Positions 34,926 to 44,281 of a stretch of 64,000 nucleotides of DNA are shown piece after piece (the stretch's first letter is position 1; each line of letters opens with the position of its first letter). This DNA is from Steroidobacteraceae bacterium (GTDB taxonomy: Bacteria > Pseudomonadota > Gammaproteobacteria > Steroidobacterales > Steroidobacteraceae), in contig JABAQU010000017.1 of assembly GCA_019187185.1 (NCBI GenBank), positions 1-64,000 on the forward strand, given 5' to 3'. Both the position numbers and the translations under genes were made by a program. Below the pieces are notes generated by a model that saw nothing but the letters and a program-made list of their open reading frames with translations, did not search any database and was not told the DNA's origin.

Positions 34926-37106
34926 ATGCGTGCGACTTTCACTTGCAGTGTTGCGGCGCTCGGCGTCGCGACGGGCGTCGCTTGCGGCGCCGAGCAGCTG
35001 GCCTATGGGGAGCCCTACGGCTGCAATGGCGATCGCTTCATCGTCTACTACTGCCGCGGCGACAGCGATGCGGGCAACTACGTCACGCATCCGCTCGACA
35101 ACTACTGCAAGGTCACCTACATCGACCGGCCGCGCAGGAACGGCTTCCTCCCCGAGACCGCCGAGCTGCGCGGGGACATCGTGAAGAAGATCATCGCCTG
35201 TGGCGGAGGCGCAGCGCCGGTCACGGCGGCGGCAGCGGCACCGGCCGCCGCGAAGACTCCCGCCGCCGCGCAACCCCGGGCCGCGGGCGCCAACATCGCG
35301 GTCCCGGGTACCGGCAGCTCGAAGGTCTCGCTGCTGCGGCTGTCCCACACCACGAAAGGTACCCGGGTCGTCCACTACGTCGATGAACTGTCGAGGAAGC
35401 CGGCGAGTTCCGACCTCGTCGCGATCTGGGCGCTGTGGGTCTATCCCGACGGTGACCCCGACTCGCCGGGCACTCGGGCTGAATGGATCGAATTTCACAT
35501 GCATTGCGCGAACCGATCGTTCGGTGCGGTCACCTTGGCCAAACTCGACGCCGAGGCGAGGCTGCTGGAAGCCAAAGCGTTGAGCGGGAAACAGCAACCG
35601 GTCGGGAAGGGCAGCGTTGGGGAGGACATCTTCGACATCGCCTGCAAGCCAGCCGCCCCGATCAACGGGTCGCGCTTCGCAAGCACGAAGGCCGCGATCC
35701 AGGACGCGATGAACCCGGCGCCCGCCGCGGCCACTCCCGCCGCCGCGGCCCAGCCCGCACCGGCCGCCGCCCCGACGAATCCGAAGGACGCCGCCGCGCG
35801 CGCGAACACGTTGATCGACGCGTGGACCGCGGCCTACAACCGCGGGGACTACGACGGCGCGCTCGCGTCGCTGCACGAGTACATCCAGTTGTATCCGAAA
35901 GATGCCACTGGGCACCTGTTCGCGGGCCACACCTACCGGGCCAAGGGCGACCAGGCGGGCGCCGAACGCGCGTTCCTCGAAGCGCAGCGCGTCGCGCCGC
36001 AGGACGCGGCCACCCACCTCGAGGTCGGCAAGCACTTCCTCGAGGTGCGCGAGGACGAGGCCCGCGCGCGCACCGAACTGCTGAAAGTCCTCGCGCTGAA
36101 GGACGCCGGCGCGGACGCATTGATCCCGGCCGGCGAACTGCTCGCACTCGCCGACGACCGGGCTTCCGCCACCGAAGCCTTTCGCCGCGGCGTCCAGTTG
36201 CCGGGCCAGCCGCAGATGCTCGCGCGCGGATGGGTGGGGTTCGCCCGTGCGCAGTACGCGGCGACGCGCTATCCGCAGGCGATCGCGGCGGCGAACGAGG
36301 CGTTGCGGCTCGACCCGGCGAATCAGGATGTGCACTGGACGCTCGCGAGCATCCACGAGGATCAGGGCAATCTGGCCGGCGCGCTGTCCGAACGGCAGGT
36401 GATAACGCGCCAGCAGCCGGGCGATGCGTGGGCGCACCTGAACCTGGGTGACGCCCACGCCGCGCTGAAACAGGTGGCGCCGGCGGTGGCCGCATACGAC
36501 CGCGCCCTCGAACTCGGGCCGAAGGACCCGCTCGCAAGAGACTTCCTGTCGATACTGGCCGATAGCTACCGCAAGGTGGGGCGCCGCGATCGCGCCATCA
36601 CCGCGCTGCGCACCGCGATCAACCTGCCCCACGACGGCACGTCGGAGGGCATCGAGGCCAAGGCGATGAATGATTTCACCGCCTGCCGCGATCTCGGGCG
36701 ACTGCTGATCGACGAGAAGCGGTACCCGGACGTGATCCGCATGCATCTCGCGCGCGGAGCGTGCCACGACGGGATGGGACCGGGTGCGGTGGGCGCCGCG
36801 TATCTCGCGCTCGACCAGGTCGGCAAGGCCGTCGCGCACCTCGAAGAGGCCGTCGAGGGGCTGGAAGAGTCGCTGGATTGGGGCTCGAGTCTGTCGAGCG
36901 GCAAGCGGACCGCGCGCGAACAGGCTTTCGATCGCGAGTACCGCGCGGAGAAGAAGGCCGAGGCGGCGCAGGACCTGTACGCGCTCGGTCGCGCCTACCT
37001 CGCCGTGGGCCGCGGCGCCGACGCGCAGCGCATCGCGGTCAGGTTGCAGCGGCTCGACCCGAAGCTCGCCGCGCAACTCTCCGCCGGACCCGGCGCGGCG
37101 CGCTGA
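34926..37106 (+). CDS. Secreted TPR-repeat protein
   Basis: 726 aa. A signal peptide (MRATFTCSVAALGVATGVACG) is followed by a Cys-containing N-terminal domain (CNGDRFIVYYCRGDSD, KVTYIDR), two Ala/Pro-rich linkers (near 98-118 and 258-285), and at least eight TPR-like helical hairpins from about 290 to the end (for example YNRGDYDGALASLHEYIQL and QYAATRYPQAIAAANEALRL). Periplasmic or surface scaffold; no enzyme motif. Single gene. A purine-rich CAGGG before the ATG could act as the ribosome-binding site. Confidence 0.87.
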   Translation: MRATFTCSVAALGVATGVACGAEQLAYGEPYGCNGDRFIVYYCRGDSDAGNYVTHPLDNYCKVTYIDRPRRNGFLPETAELRGDIVKKIIACGGGAAPVTAAAAAPAAAKTPAAAQPRAAGANIAVPGTGSSKVSLLRLSHTTKGTRVVHYVDELSRKPASSDLVAIWALWVYPDGDPDSPGTRAEWIEFHMHCANRSFGAVTLAKLDAEARLLEAKALSGKQQPVGKGSVGEDIFDIACKPAAPINGSRFASTKAAIQDAMNPAPAAATPAAAAQPAPAAAPTNPKDAAARANTLIDAWTAAYNRGDYDGALASLHEYIQLYPKDATGHLFAGHTYRAKGDQAGAERAFLEAQRVAPQDAATHLEVGKHFLEVREDEARARTELLKVLALKDAGADALIPAGELLALADDRASATEAFRRGVQLPGQPQMLARGWVGFARAQYAATRYPQAIAAANEALRLDPANQDVHWTLASIHEDQGNLAGALSERQVITRQQPGDAWAHLNLGDAHAALKQVAPAVAAYDRALELGPKDPLARDFLSILADSYRKVGRRDRAITALRTAINLPHDGTSEGIEAKAMNDFTACRDLGRLLIDEKRYPDVIRMHLARGACHDGMGPGAVGAAYLALDQVGKAVAHLEEAVEGLEESLDWGSSLSSGKRTAREQAFDREYRAEKKAEAAQDLYALGRAYLAVGRGADAQRIAVRLQRLDPKLAAQLSAGPGAAR

Positions 37107-37122
37107 CCGCACCGGCCTGATC

Positions 37123-37152
37123 GCCCGGCGGCCGCACGATCAGCCGCCGGGC
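37123..37152 (-). terminator. Hairpin between TPR gene and vapC
   Basis: GCCCGGCGGC (37123-37132) and GCCGCCGGGC (37143-37152) form a perfect 10-bp stem with a 10-nt loop. It overlaps the vapC stop codon and lies 16 bp after the convergent TPR gene, so it could end both transcripts. No clear T-tract. Confidence 0.45.
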
Positions 37153-37535
37153 GTCAGGAAGGCGCAGGTAGGCCCCTTGGTCCTGGCCAACCGCCCATCG
37201 AGCGTCGCGAGCGGCAGACCGAGCGCCTCGGCAACCGCCACGTACCATGCGTCGTAGCTCGTGATCGTGTGGCGCAATTCCCAGACCCGCTCGGCAAATG
37301 GGTCAAAGGGCAGCAGTTCGATGCCGAGCAGCATCAGGTCTTCATGGGCGGCATTGGCCTCTGCCGTCGAGATCCTTCGCGCGCGTTCCAGCCGGCGCAG
37401 CACATTCGTTGCTTCGACACGAGCCAACTCCGGGGCATGCAGCGATCCTGCCGAGAGGATCCCCTCGGCCCAGGCGCCCCCCGGCCCGGAATCGACCAGC
37501 GCTGCGACGAGCACGGAGGCGTCCACGACCGGCAT
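37140..37535 (-). CDS. vapC: PIN-domain ribonuclease toxin, VapC type
   Basis: 131 aa. The four acidic residues of the PIN active site fit Asp5 (VDASVL), Glu40 (RVEATNVL), Asp94 (SYDAWYVA) and Asp112 (LDGRLA). The [20 protein letters not shown] region is the typical VapC C-terminal signature. The ATG follows the antitoxin stop directly (TGAATG). Expected to cleave RNA when freed from its antitoxin. Confidence 0.9.
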   Translation of the reverse strand: MPVVDASVLVAALVDSGPGGAWAEGILSAGSLHAPELARVEATNVLRRLERARRISTAEANAAHEDLMLLGIELLPFDPFAERVWELRHTITSYDAWYVAVAEALGLPLATLDGRLARTKGPTCAFLTPGG

Positions 37536-37772
37536 TCAGCGGCGATCGGTGTCGCGATCCTTCAGGATCTGCGCCGCGGGGACACGGGCCTGCGCCGCCC
37601 GCTTCCTCCTGCGCACCTGCTCGAGCCACGCGTCCACCGAAGGGCGCGCCGCGAGCCGCTCGAGCTCCGCCCGCAGGTATTCCTGCATGGACTTGCCCTG
37701 CAGGGCCGCACGCGCCGCCAGTTCGTCGCGCACTTTCTCCGGAACGTCGCGGATGGTGAGTTGCACCGTCAT
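37536..37772 (-). CDS. Antitoxin of VapB/FitA type
   Basis: 78 aa. Residues 1-40 look like a ribbon-helix-helix DNA-binding domain ([18 protein letters not shown], then helix [16 protein letters not shown]). The basic C-terminal tail ([17 protein letters not shown]) would wrap around the toxin. The stop abuts vapC. Autoregulation at the region 37773-37880 is expected for the family; no operator was resolved by eye. Confidence 0.88.
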   Translation of the reverse strand: MTVQLTIRDVPEKVRDELAARAALQGKSMQEYLRAELERLAARPSVDAWLEQVRRRKRAAQARVPAAQILKDRDTDRR

Positions 37773-37867
37773 GCGTTCATTTTTACAGCATTGCAGGCAG
37801 TTCGCAATCGACCCGGGGCACGGGCCTGCCGGTATCACGCCAGTGAACGGCTCGCACCGCCCGCGCG

Positions 37868-37873
37868 TATCAT
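37868..37873 (+). promoter_or_regulatory. rimO: -10 element for rimO, leaderless geometry
   Basis: TATCAT followed by 7 nt and the ATG at 37881. No clear -35. If it is used, the ATG at 37872, which overlaps it, cannot be the start. Confidence 0.35.
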
Positions 37874-37880
37874 GCGCGCC

Positions 37881-39242
37881 ATGCCCGCCACCCCCAGCAA
37901 GCGCCACGCGCGCGCGCCGCGCGTCGGCTTCGTGAGTCTCGGCTGCCCGAAGGCGCTGGTCGATTCCGAACGCATCCTCACGCACCTGCGCGCCGAGGGT
38001 TATGCCGTCTCGCCGACCTACGACGATGCCGATCTCGTCGTCGTCAACACCTGCGGCTTCATCGACGCCGCGATCGACGAATCGCTCGATGCGATCGGCG
38101 AGGCGCTCGAGAGAAACGGCCGCGTGATCGTCACGGGCTGCCTCGGCGCGCGGCCCGAGAAGATCCTGAAGCGCCATCCCCGCGTGCTCAAGGTCACCGG
38201 CGCGCAGGCGTACGAGGAAGTGGTCGGTGCAGTGCACGAGCACCTGCCGCCGCAGCACGATCCGTTCATCGACCTCGTGCCGCCGCAAGGAGTGAAGCTG
38301 ACGCCGAGGCACTACGCCTACCTCAAGATCGCCGAGGGCTGCAACCACAAGTGCAGCTTCTGCATCATCCCCTCGATGCGCGGGCGTCTCGCGAGCCGGC
38401 CCATCGACGAGGTGCTGCGCGAGGGCGAGCAGCTCGTGCGCGCCGGCGTGAAGGAACTGCTCGTCATCTCGCAGGACACGAGCGCGTACGGCGCCGACCT
38501 CCGGTACGCGGCGCGCGAATGGCGGGGCGCCACGCGACAGACGCGCTTCCTCGACCTTGCCCGCGGCCTCGGCGAACTCGGCGCCTGGGTGCGGCTGCAC
38601 TACGTCTACCCGTATCCGCACGTCGACGACGTGATCCCGCTGATGGCCGACGGCAAGGTGCTGCCTTACCTCGACGTGCCGTTTCAGCACGGCAGCCCCG
38701 CGGTGCTGAAGCGCATGAAGCGTCCGGCACATGCCGAAGACACGCTCGCGCGCATCCGCGCGTGGCGCGGGATCTGCCCGGAGCTCGTGATCCGCAGCAC
38801 CTTCATCGTCGGCTTCCCCGGCGAAACCGAAGCGGAGTTCCGCGAACTGCTCGACTGGCTGGGCGAAGCGCAGCTCGATCGCGTGGGCTGCTTCAGCTAC
38901 TCACCTGTCGAAGGCGCAGCCGCCAATACGCTGCCGGGCGCGGTGCCCGAGGACATCAAGGCGGAGCGGCATGCGCGCTTCATGGAGCGCGCACAGGCGA
39001 TCAGCACGGCACGGCTCGCGCGCCGCGTGGGCGAGCGCATGCGCGTACTGGTGGACCGCATCGATGGCGGCGTCGCCGTGGCGCGTGGCCCGGGCGATGC
39101 GCCGGAGATCGACGGCATCGTGCGCGTGCACACCGGAAGCGGCACCGTCGCGGGCGGCGGCAGGATCGCCGCCGGCGCCTTCCTCGACGTCGAGATTACC
39201 GGGGCAGACGCTTACGATCTCGACGCGCGCGTCGCAGCCTGA
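37881..39242 (+). CDS. rimO: Ribosomal protein S12 methylthiotransferase RimO
   Basis: 453 aa radical SAM enzyme that adds a methylthio group to an Asp of ribosomal protein S12. The UPF0004 domain cluster uses Cys22 ([10 protein letters not shown]), Cys58 (NTCGF) and Cys87 (TGCLG). The radical SAM cluster CNHKCSFC gives Cys154, Cys158 and Cys161. A C-terminal TRAM domain is present (about 385-450). [10 protein letters not shown] is RimO-specific rather than MiaB. The start is either 37881 or 37872. Confidence 0.96.
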   Translation: MPATPSKRHARAPRVGFVSLGCPKALVDSERILTHLRAEGYAVSPTYDDADLVVVNTCGFIDAAIDESLDAIGEALERNGRVIVTGCLGARPEKILKRHPRVLKVTGAQAYEEVVGAVHEHLPPQHDPFIDLVPPQGVKLTPRHYAYLKIAEGCNHKCSFCIIPSMRGRLASRPIDEVLREGEQLVRAGVKELLVISQDTSAYGADLRYAAREWRGATRQTRFLDLARGLGELGAWVRLHYVYPYPHVDDVIPLMADGKVLPYLDVPFQHGSPAVLKRMKRPAHAEDTLARIRAWRGICPELVIRSTFIVGFPGETEAEFRELLDWLGEAQLDRVGCFSYSPVEGAAANTLPGAVPEDIKAERHARFMERAQAISTARLARRVGERMRVLVDRIDGGVAVARGPGDAPEIDGIVRVHTGSGTVAGGGRIAAGAFLDVEITGADAYDLDARVAA

Positions 39243-39456
39243 GCACGAGTTTCCCCGCGAGCAGCGCATAGCCGGCCCACTTCGCGCGGCGCAGGATCGT
39301 CAGGCGCGACGCGAGCGACACGCCCGCGAGCGCCCACGTGATGCCCTTCGCGCCGGTGAGCGTGTCGAGCGACTCCCGGAGCGTGCGCCGCTGCAGCTCC
39401 GCCTCGAGCTCAAGCAGCTTCGCGCGCTCTGCCGGGCTCGAGGGCTTCACTGTCAC
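39196..39456 (-). CDS. YqjK-like small protein
   Basis: 86 aa. N-terminal helical part [20 protein letters not shown], then [20 protein letters not shown], a short hydrophobic segment with Arg-rich flanks, as in YqjK-type proteins. Its 3' end overlaps the convergent rimO end by 47 bp, and its start lies inside the 3' end of the next gene upstream. Weakly supported on its own, but the neighbouring YqjE- and YqjD-like genes match the order of the enterobacterial yqjD-yqjE-yqjK group. Confidence 0.6.
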   Translation of the reverse strand: MTVKPSSPAERAKLLELEAELQRRTLRESLDTLTGAKGITWALAGVSLASRLTILRRAKWAGYALLAGKLVLRLRRARRDRKRLPR

Positions 39457-39802
39457 GTCGCAGCGCTTCGATCAGGTGGGAAAAGAGTCGTTCGCGACGA
39501 CGTTCGCGCACGAAGAGCACGGCACATGCGCCGGCGATCACCGCGAGCAGGACCGTGAGCACGCCGAGCACGACAAAGCGCGTGCGCGGCTCCATCGCGA
39601 GTGCGGCCCACAGGATCGCGGCGAACACCGCGAGAGCCGCGCTCGTGCCGCAGGCGATCGCGAGCGTGAGCCGGCGCGCAACCGCGGCCTTCTCCAGCTC
39701 GAGGTCGACCCCGAGGATCTCGAGGCGGTTCTGCGCAATGCGCAGGCCCTGCGCACCGAGACTGAGCGCCTCCTCGAGGACCCGCTGCGTCGGCGACGAC
39801 AC
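39410..39802 (-). CDS. YqjE / phage-holin-like inner-membrane protein
   Basis: 130 aa. An amphipathic N-terminal helix (RIAQNRLEILGVDLELEKAA) is followed by two membrane helices (about 46-70 and 77-99) and a charged tail, as in YqjE (Actinobacterial Holin-X-like) proteins. It lies 18 bp downstream of the YqjD-like gene and overlaps the YqjK-like gene by 47 bp. Function in the family is poorly defined; linked to envelope and stationary-phase responses. Confidence 0.75.
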   Translation of the reverse strand: MSSPTQRVLEEALSLGAQGLRIAQNRLEILGVDLELEKAAVARRLTLAIACGTSAALAVFAAILWAALAMEPRTRFVVLGVLTVLLAVIAGACAVLFVRERRRERLFSHLIEALRRDSEALEPGRAREAA

Positions 39803-39820
39803 CGTCTCCGGCCTTGCGCG

Positions 39821-40141
39821 TCAGCGGCGGCGCGACAGCAGCGCGCCGACGATCACGCCTGCGGCCGCCGCGACGGCCACCGCCGCCCAGGGATTGCTCC
39901 GCACGTAGCGATCGGCGGTGTCGGCCGCCTGCTCGGTGAGTTCGCGCGCATCGCCCTCGATCGAGGCCAGGCGTGCCCGCGCACTGTTGACCGTGGCCTC
40001 GACGCGTTCGCGCAGCCGCTGCGCGGCCTCACCCGTCTGGCCGCCGAGCGAGTGCAGCATGCTCTCGGCCTGCGCGATGAGATCGCGCAGGTCGTCGCCG
40101 GCCGCGCCATCGTTCGCGGCGTCGTCGCGCTCCCTGCTCAT
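39821..40141 (-). CDS. YqjD/ElaB-like membrane-anchored protein (DUF883)
   Basis: 106 aa. Long N-terminal amphipathic helix (DLRDLIAQAESMLHSLGGQT) and a second helix with heptad-like spacing end in one C-terminal helix AVAVAAAAGVIVGALLSRR. In E. coli, YqjD and ElaB tether stationary-phase ribosomes to the membrane. The ATG overlaps the stop of the upstream lipoprotein gene (ATGA). Confidence 0.85.
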   Translation of the reverse strand: MSRERDDAANDGAAGDDLRDLIAQAESMLHSLGGQTGEAAQRLRERVEATVNSARARLASIEGDARELTEQAADTADRYVRSNPWAAVAVAAAAGVIVGALLSRRR

Positions 40142-40740
40142 GCCGACGGGGCGAGGCCCAGCAACTTCAGCACTTCGTTGCCCTTGTCCTTCACGGCCTG
40201 CGCCTTCGACGCCGCATCGATCGCGTCGCCCTTGTTGAACGCATCGTTCGCTTCGGCCCATTGCGACTTCATCCAGTCGAGGCCCGCCTTGGCGTTGTCG
40301 AATGCTTCCTTCGAGACATTCCGGGGCAGCCGCCGTGCCTTGCCGAGGATGTCGACACGGCTCTGGATCGCATCGACCATCTTCGGGAGATCCGCGGCGA
40401 AGCCGGTCCACTTCTCCTTGGCTGCCGCAGTCGCCGCCTCCCATTCCGCCTTCTTCGCAGCGGTTGCGTCGCGCAGTGCGGCGATGCGCGTCGACAGCTC
40501 GGGCGCCGCGGCGAGCACCGCCTTGTAGTCGCCCTTGGCGAGGCTGTCCTTCAGGCCGGTGAGCGTCGTCTCGACGCCCGACAGGTCGCCGGGCAGCAAC
40601 CGTGCGGCATCGTCCTTGAACGCGGCGAGTGCCGCTTCGGCATCGCCCACCGCCTTCGTGGCCGGGCCCTTCTGGTTGGCGCAGCCGGCTGCGAGCGCGA
40701 GCATCGCAACGGCGGTGATGAACAGGCTTTTCTTGAGCAT
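40138..40740 (-). CDS. Predicted lipoprotein with helical bundle
   Basis: 200 aa. Signal MLKKSLFITAVAMLALAAGC with lipobox-like LAAGC (Cys20) predicts lipidation. The mature part is almost wholly alpha-helical and Ala/Lys-rich (DAEAALAAFKDDAARLLPG and on), without enzyme motifs. Preceded by GAGGAGAACACC, a good ribosome-binding site. First of the leftward YqjD-like cluster; possibly a periplasmic stabiliser. Confidence 0.8.
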   Translation of the reverse strand: MLKKSLFITAVAMLALAAGCANQKGPATKAVGDAEAALAAFKDDAARLLPGDLSGVETTLTGLKDSLAKGDYKAVLAAAPELSTRIAALRDATAAKKAEWEAATAAAKEKWTGFAADLPKMVDAIQSRVDILGKARRLPRNVSKEAFDNAKAGLDWMKSQWAEANDAFNKGDAIDAASKAQAVKDKGNEVLKLLGLAPSA

Positions 40741-40769
40741 GGTGTTCTCCTCGGGAGGTCTGGCGGAGC

Positions 40770-40952
40770 CTAGGGAATGCGCAGCTTCTGGCCCGGCTTG
40801 ATCCGGTCCGGGTCCTTCAGGATGTCGCGATTCGCTTCGAAGATCTTCGGATAGAGCATCGGATCGCCATAAAATTCCCTGGCAATCTTCGAGAGCGTGT
40901 CACCCTTCTGCACGAAATAGTGCTGCGTGTACGGATTTTCTTCCGTGGCCAT
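40770..40952 (-). CDS. Small LysM domain protein
   Basis: 60 aa, nearly one LysM domain: HYFVQKGDTLSKIAREFYGD, then IKPGQKLRIP at the C terminus. No signal peptide, so it may be cytoplasmic or exported otherwise; YgaU/BON-LysM-like proteins are similar. GGAGGAACGCC precedes the ATG at 40952. It lies between glmS and the lipoprotein gene, read in the same direction as both. Confidence 0.85.
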   Translation of the reverse strand: MATEENPYTQHYFVQKGDTLSKIAREFYGDPMLYPKIFEANRDILKDPDRIKPGQKLRIP

Positions 40953-40988
40953 GGCGTTCCTCCACAAGAGCGGCCGGAAACGCCGAGG

Positions 40989-42824
40989 TTACTCGACCGT
41001 GACGCTTTTCGCGAGGTTGCGCGGCTGATCGACATCGGTGCCCTTCAGGATCGCCACGTGGTAGGAGAGCAACTGCAGCGGCACCGTGTACACGGCCGGT
41101 GCCTGGAAGTAGCTGACGTGCTTCGGCATCTGGATCACGGTGACGCCGTCGGAGGGCTCGAAGCCCGAATCCGGATCGGCGAAGACGATCAGTTCGCCGC
41201 CGCGTGCCCGCACTTCCATCAGGTTCGACTTCAGCTTCTCGAGCAGATCGTTATTCGGCGCGACCGTGATGACCGGCATGCCTGCGTCCACCAGCGCGAG
41301 GGGCCCGTGCTTCAGTTCTCCGGCGGGGTAAGCTTCCGCGTGGATGTAGGAGATCTCCTTCAGCTTCAGCGCCCCTTCCATCGCGATCGGGTGCAGCGCG
41401 CCCCGCCCGAGGAACAGCGTGTGTTGCTTGTCGGCAAAGCGTTCGGCCAGGCGATGGATGACGGGGTCCAGCGTGAGCGTCTTCTCGATCAGGCCCGGGA
41501 TCTCGATGAGGCGCGCGACGAGGCCGCGCTCCCGCTCGGCATCGGCGCCGTGGTGCTTGGCGAGCGCCACCACGAGCATCGACAGTGCCATCAGCTGCGT
41601 CGTGAAGGCCTTGGTCGACGCCACGCCGATCTCCGGGCCCGCGCGCGTCAGCATCACGAGCTCCGATTCGCGCACCAGCGAACTCTCCGGCTGGTTGCAG
41701 ATCGCGAGCGAGGCGAGGTAGCCCGCCTGCCTCGCGAGCCGCAGCGCCGCGAGCGTATCGGCGGTCTCGCCCGACTGCGATATCGTGACGAACAGCGAAT
41801 TTTTCAGCACGACAGGATTGCGGTAGCGATACTCGCTCGCGATCTCGACCGAGCACGGCAGCTTGCAGATCTGTTCGATGAAGTAACGCGCGACCGCGCC
41901 GGCATGGAAGCTCGTGCCGCAGGCGACGATGTGCACGTGCTCCGTGCGGCGGAAAATTTCGGCAGCGGCCGGCCCGAAGGCCGCATCGAGCAGGCGGCCG
42001 TTCGCGACGCGCTCCTGCAGGGTGTTCGCGACCGCGCGCGGCTGCTCGTGGATCTCCTTCAGCATGAAGTGGCGGTACTGGCCCTTCTCGGCCGCGTCGG
42101 CAGAGAGCTCGCTCTCGTGCACGGGCCGCTCGACCAGGTTGCCTTCGCGGTCGATGATCCGCACGCTCGTGCGGCAGACCTCGGCGACGTCGCCTTCCTC
42201 CATGAAGATGAAGCGGCGGGTCACCGGCAGCAGCGCCGCGACGTCGGACGCGACGAAGTTCTCGTCGACACCGACCCCGATCACGACCGGGCAGCCCTCG
42301 CGGGCGAGGATCACGCGATCGGGCGCAGCACTGCTCACGACCGCGAGCGCATAGGCACCTTCGAGTTCGGCGACGGTGGCGCGCACGGCCTTGAACAGCT
42401 CGCCCTGCTTCGCGAGGTGATGATGGATGCGGTGCGCGATCACCTCGGTGTCGGTTTCCGACGTGAAGCTGTAGCCCGCGCGCTTCAGCTCCGCGCGCAG
42501 CTCCTCGTGGTTCTCGATGATGCCGTTGTGCACGATCGCGAGGCCGTCGCGCGACACGTGCGGGTGCGCATTGCGCTCGCTCGGCACGCCGTGCGTGGCC
42601 CAGCGTGTGTGTGCGATGCCGAGCTTGCCGGCGAGCGGCTGCTGCTCGAGCGCCTGCTCGAGCACCTTGACCTTGCCGACCGTGCGCACCCGCTCGAGGC
42701 GCTGCGCGCCGTCGAGCACCGCGAGGCCCGCGGAGTCGTAGCCCCGGTATTCGAGGCGGCGCAGTCCCTCGAGCAGGATCGGGACGATGTTGCGTTCGGC
42801 GACGGCTCCGACGATTCCGCACAT
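40989..42824 (-). CDS. glmS: Glutamine-fructose-6-phosphate aminotransferase
   Basis: 611 aa; makes glucosamine-6-phosphate, the first step to UDP-GlcNAc. The mature N terminus starts with the nucleophile Cys2 ([13 protein letters not shown]). The glutaminase domain has [10 protein letters not shown] and ERNAHPH. Two SIS domains follow ([30 protein letters not shown]) and a C-terminal [13 protein letters not shown]. Start ATG at 42824. Divergent from the tryptophanase-family gene. No glmS-type ribozyme is expected in this lineage and none is seen. Confidence 0.98.
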   Translation of the reverse strand: MCGIVGAVAERNIVPILLEGLRRLEYRGYDSAGLAVLDGAQRLERVRTVGKVKVLEQALEQQPLAGKLGIAHTRWATHGVPSERNAHPHVSRDGLAIVHNGIIENHEELRAELKRAGYSFTSETDTEVIAHRIHHHLAKQGELFKAVRATVAELEGAYALAVVSSAAPDRVILAREGCPVVIGVGVDENFVASDVAALLPVTRRFIFMEEGDVAEVCRTSVRIIDREGNLVERPVHESELSADAAEKGQYRHFMLKEIHEQPRAVANTLQERVANGRLLDAAFGPAAAEIFRRTEHVHIVACGTSFHAGAVARYFIEQICKLPCSVEIASEYRYRNPVVLKNSLFVTISQSGETADTLAALRLARQAGYLASLAICNQPESSLVRESELVMLTRAGPEIGVASTKAFTTQLMALSMLVVALAKHHGADAERERGLVARLIEIPGLIEKTLTLDPVIHRLAERFADKQHTLFLGRGALHPIAMEGALKLKEISYIHAEAYPAGELKHGPLALVDAGMPVITVAPNNDLLEKLKSNLMEVRARGGELIVFADPDSGFEPSDGVTVIQMPKHVSYFQAPAVYTVPLQLLSYHVAILKGTDVDQPRNLAKSVTVE

Positions 42825-42916
42825 GGGCAGCTGGCTCTCCGGTCAGGGTCGCGTATTTTGCCTGAATGCCGGCCGCCCTGCTGTGGCAGGCTGTACGACT
42901 CGACCGGGATCACGCC

Positions 42917-44281
42917 ATGAAAACCATCATCGAACCTTTCCGGATGAAGGTCGTCGAGCCGATCCGCCTGACGACCCGGGCCGACCGCGAGCGGCTGGTC
43001 GCCGACGCGCATTTCAACCTCTTCGGCCTGCATTCCGACGATGTCCTCATCGACCTGCTGACCGACTCCGGAACCGGCGCGATGAGCGCCGCGCAGTGGA
43101 GCGCGGTGATGCGCGGCGACGAGTCGTACGCGGGCTCCCCGTCGTTTTACAGATTCCGGGACGCCGTGCAGGACCTGATGCCTTTCCGCCACGTGATCCC
43201 GACCCACCAGGGACGCGCTGCCGAAGCAATCCTCTTTTCGATCCTGGGCGGTGCCGGCCGCGTGATTCCATCGAACACGCATTTCGACACGACCCGCGGC
43301 AACATCGAGGCGACCGGCGCCGAAGCGCTCGACCTGCCGTGCGCCGAGGCCGCGGATTTTGCCAGCGTGTTCCCTTTCAAGGGCAACATGGACATCGCGG
43401 CGCTCGACCGGCTGCTCGGGGAGCGCGGCGCGGCCGTGCCGTGCGTGATGATGACGCTCACGAACAACGCCGGTGGTGGCCAGCCGGTGTCACTCGGGAA
43501 CCTGCGGGCCGTGCGAGCGCTCGCCACCCGCCATGGCAAACCGCTGATCATCGACGGGTGTCGTTTCGCGGAGAATGCCTGGTTCGTCAAGCAGCGCGAA
43601 CCCGGGCAGCAGGCGCGCAGCGTGCGCGACATCGTGCGCGAGACGTTCTCGCTCGCGGACGGCATGACGATGAGCGCGAAGAAGGACGGCCTCGCCAATA
43701 TCGGCGGCTGGCTCGCGCTGAACGACGAGGAGCTCGCACTCGCGGCCCGCAACCGGTTGATCCTCACCGAGGGCTTCCCGACCTACGGCGGGCTCGCGGG
43801 ACGCGATCTCGAAGCGATTGCCGCCGGGCTCGCGGAGGTCGTCGACGAGGAGTACCTGCGCTATCGCGTGCGCTGCAATGAGTACATCGGCGAACGCCTG
43901 CTCGCGCTCGATGTGCCAATCGTGCAGCCGGTCGGCGGCCATGCGGTGTTCATCGACGCGCGCACGATGCTCGCGCACATCCCGCCGCTCGCTTACCCGG
44001 GCCAGGCGCTGGCGGTGGCGCTCTATGAGGTGGGCGGCGTGCGCAGCTGCGAAATCGGTACCGTGATGTTCGGCCGCCAGCCCGACGGCCGCGAGCTGCC
44101 CGCGCGTTTCGATCTCGTGCGCCTCGCATTCCCGAGGCGCGTGTACACACAGAGCCACGCCGATTACCTGGTCGAGGTGTTTGCGGAGGTCGCTGGTGCG
44201 CGCACGCAGCTGCGCGGCTTGCGCATCGTCGAGGAGCCGCGGCTGATGCGGCACTTCACGGCGCGGTTCGCGCGCCTGTGA
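42917..44281 (+). CDS. Tryptophanase / tyrosine phenol-lyase family PLP enzyme
   Basis: 454 aa. PLP beta-eliminating lyase; MSAKKDGLANIGGW places the PLP lysine at about residue 256, and SPSFYRF and IPTHQGRAAEA match the family. Tyr71 (DESYAGS) resembles the catalytic Tyr. Whether it uses tryptophan, tyrosine or another amino acid cannot be told by eye. The ATG at 42917 is preferred over an upstream ATG because the family starts with an MKTIIEPFRMK-like segment. No tnaC-like leader peptide and no tnaB transporter are seen. Its end overlaps modA by 26 bp. Confidence 0.9.
   Translation: MKTIIEPFRMKVVEPIRLTTRADRERLVADAHFNLFGLHSDDVLIDLLTDSGTGAMSAAQWSAVMRGDESYAGSPSFYRFRDAVQDLMPFRHVIPTHQGRAAEAILFSILGGAGRVIPSNTHFDTTRGNIEATGAEALDLPCAEAADFASVFPFKGNMDIAALDRLLGERGAAVPCVMMTLTNNAGGGQPVSLGNLRAVRALATRHGKPLIIDGCRFAENAWFVKQREPGQQARSVRDIVRETFSLADGMTMSAKKDGLANIGGWLALNDEELALAARNRLILTEGFPTYGGLAGRDLEAIAAGLAEVVDEEYLRYRVRCNEYIGERLLALDVPIVQPVGGHAVFIDARTMLAHIPPLAYPGQALAVALYEVGGVRSCEIGTVMFGRQPDGRELPARFDLVRLAFPRRVYTQSHADYLVEVFAEVAGARTQLRGLRIVEEPRLMRHFTARFARL

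Noticed and set aside
42825-42916. glmS ribozyme or tnaC leader in the gap between glmS and the tryptophanase-family gene
   Set aside because: The gap is too short for the ribozyme, and no short frame with a Trp-Phe-type arrest peptide is seen.
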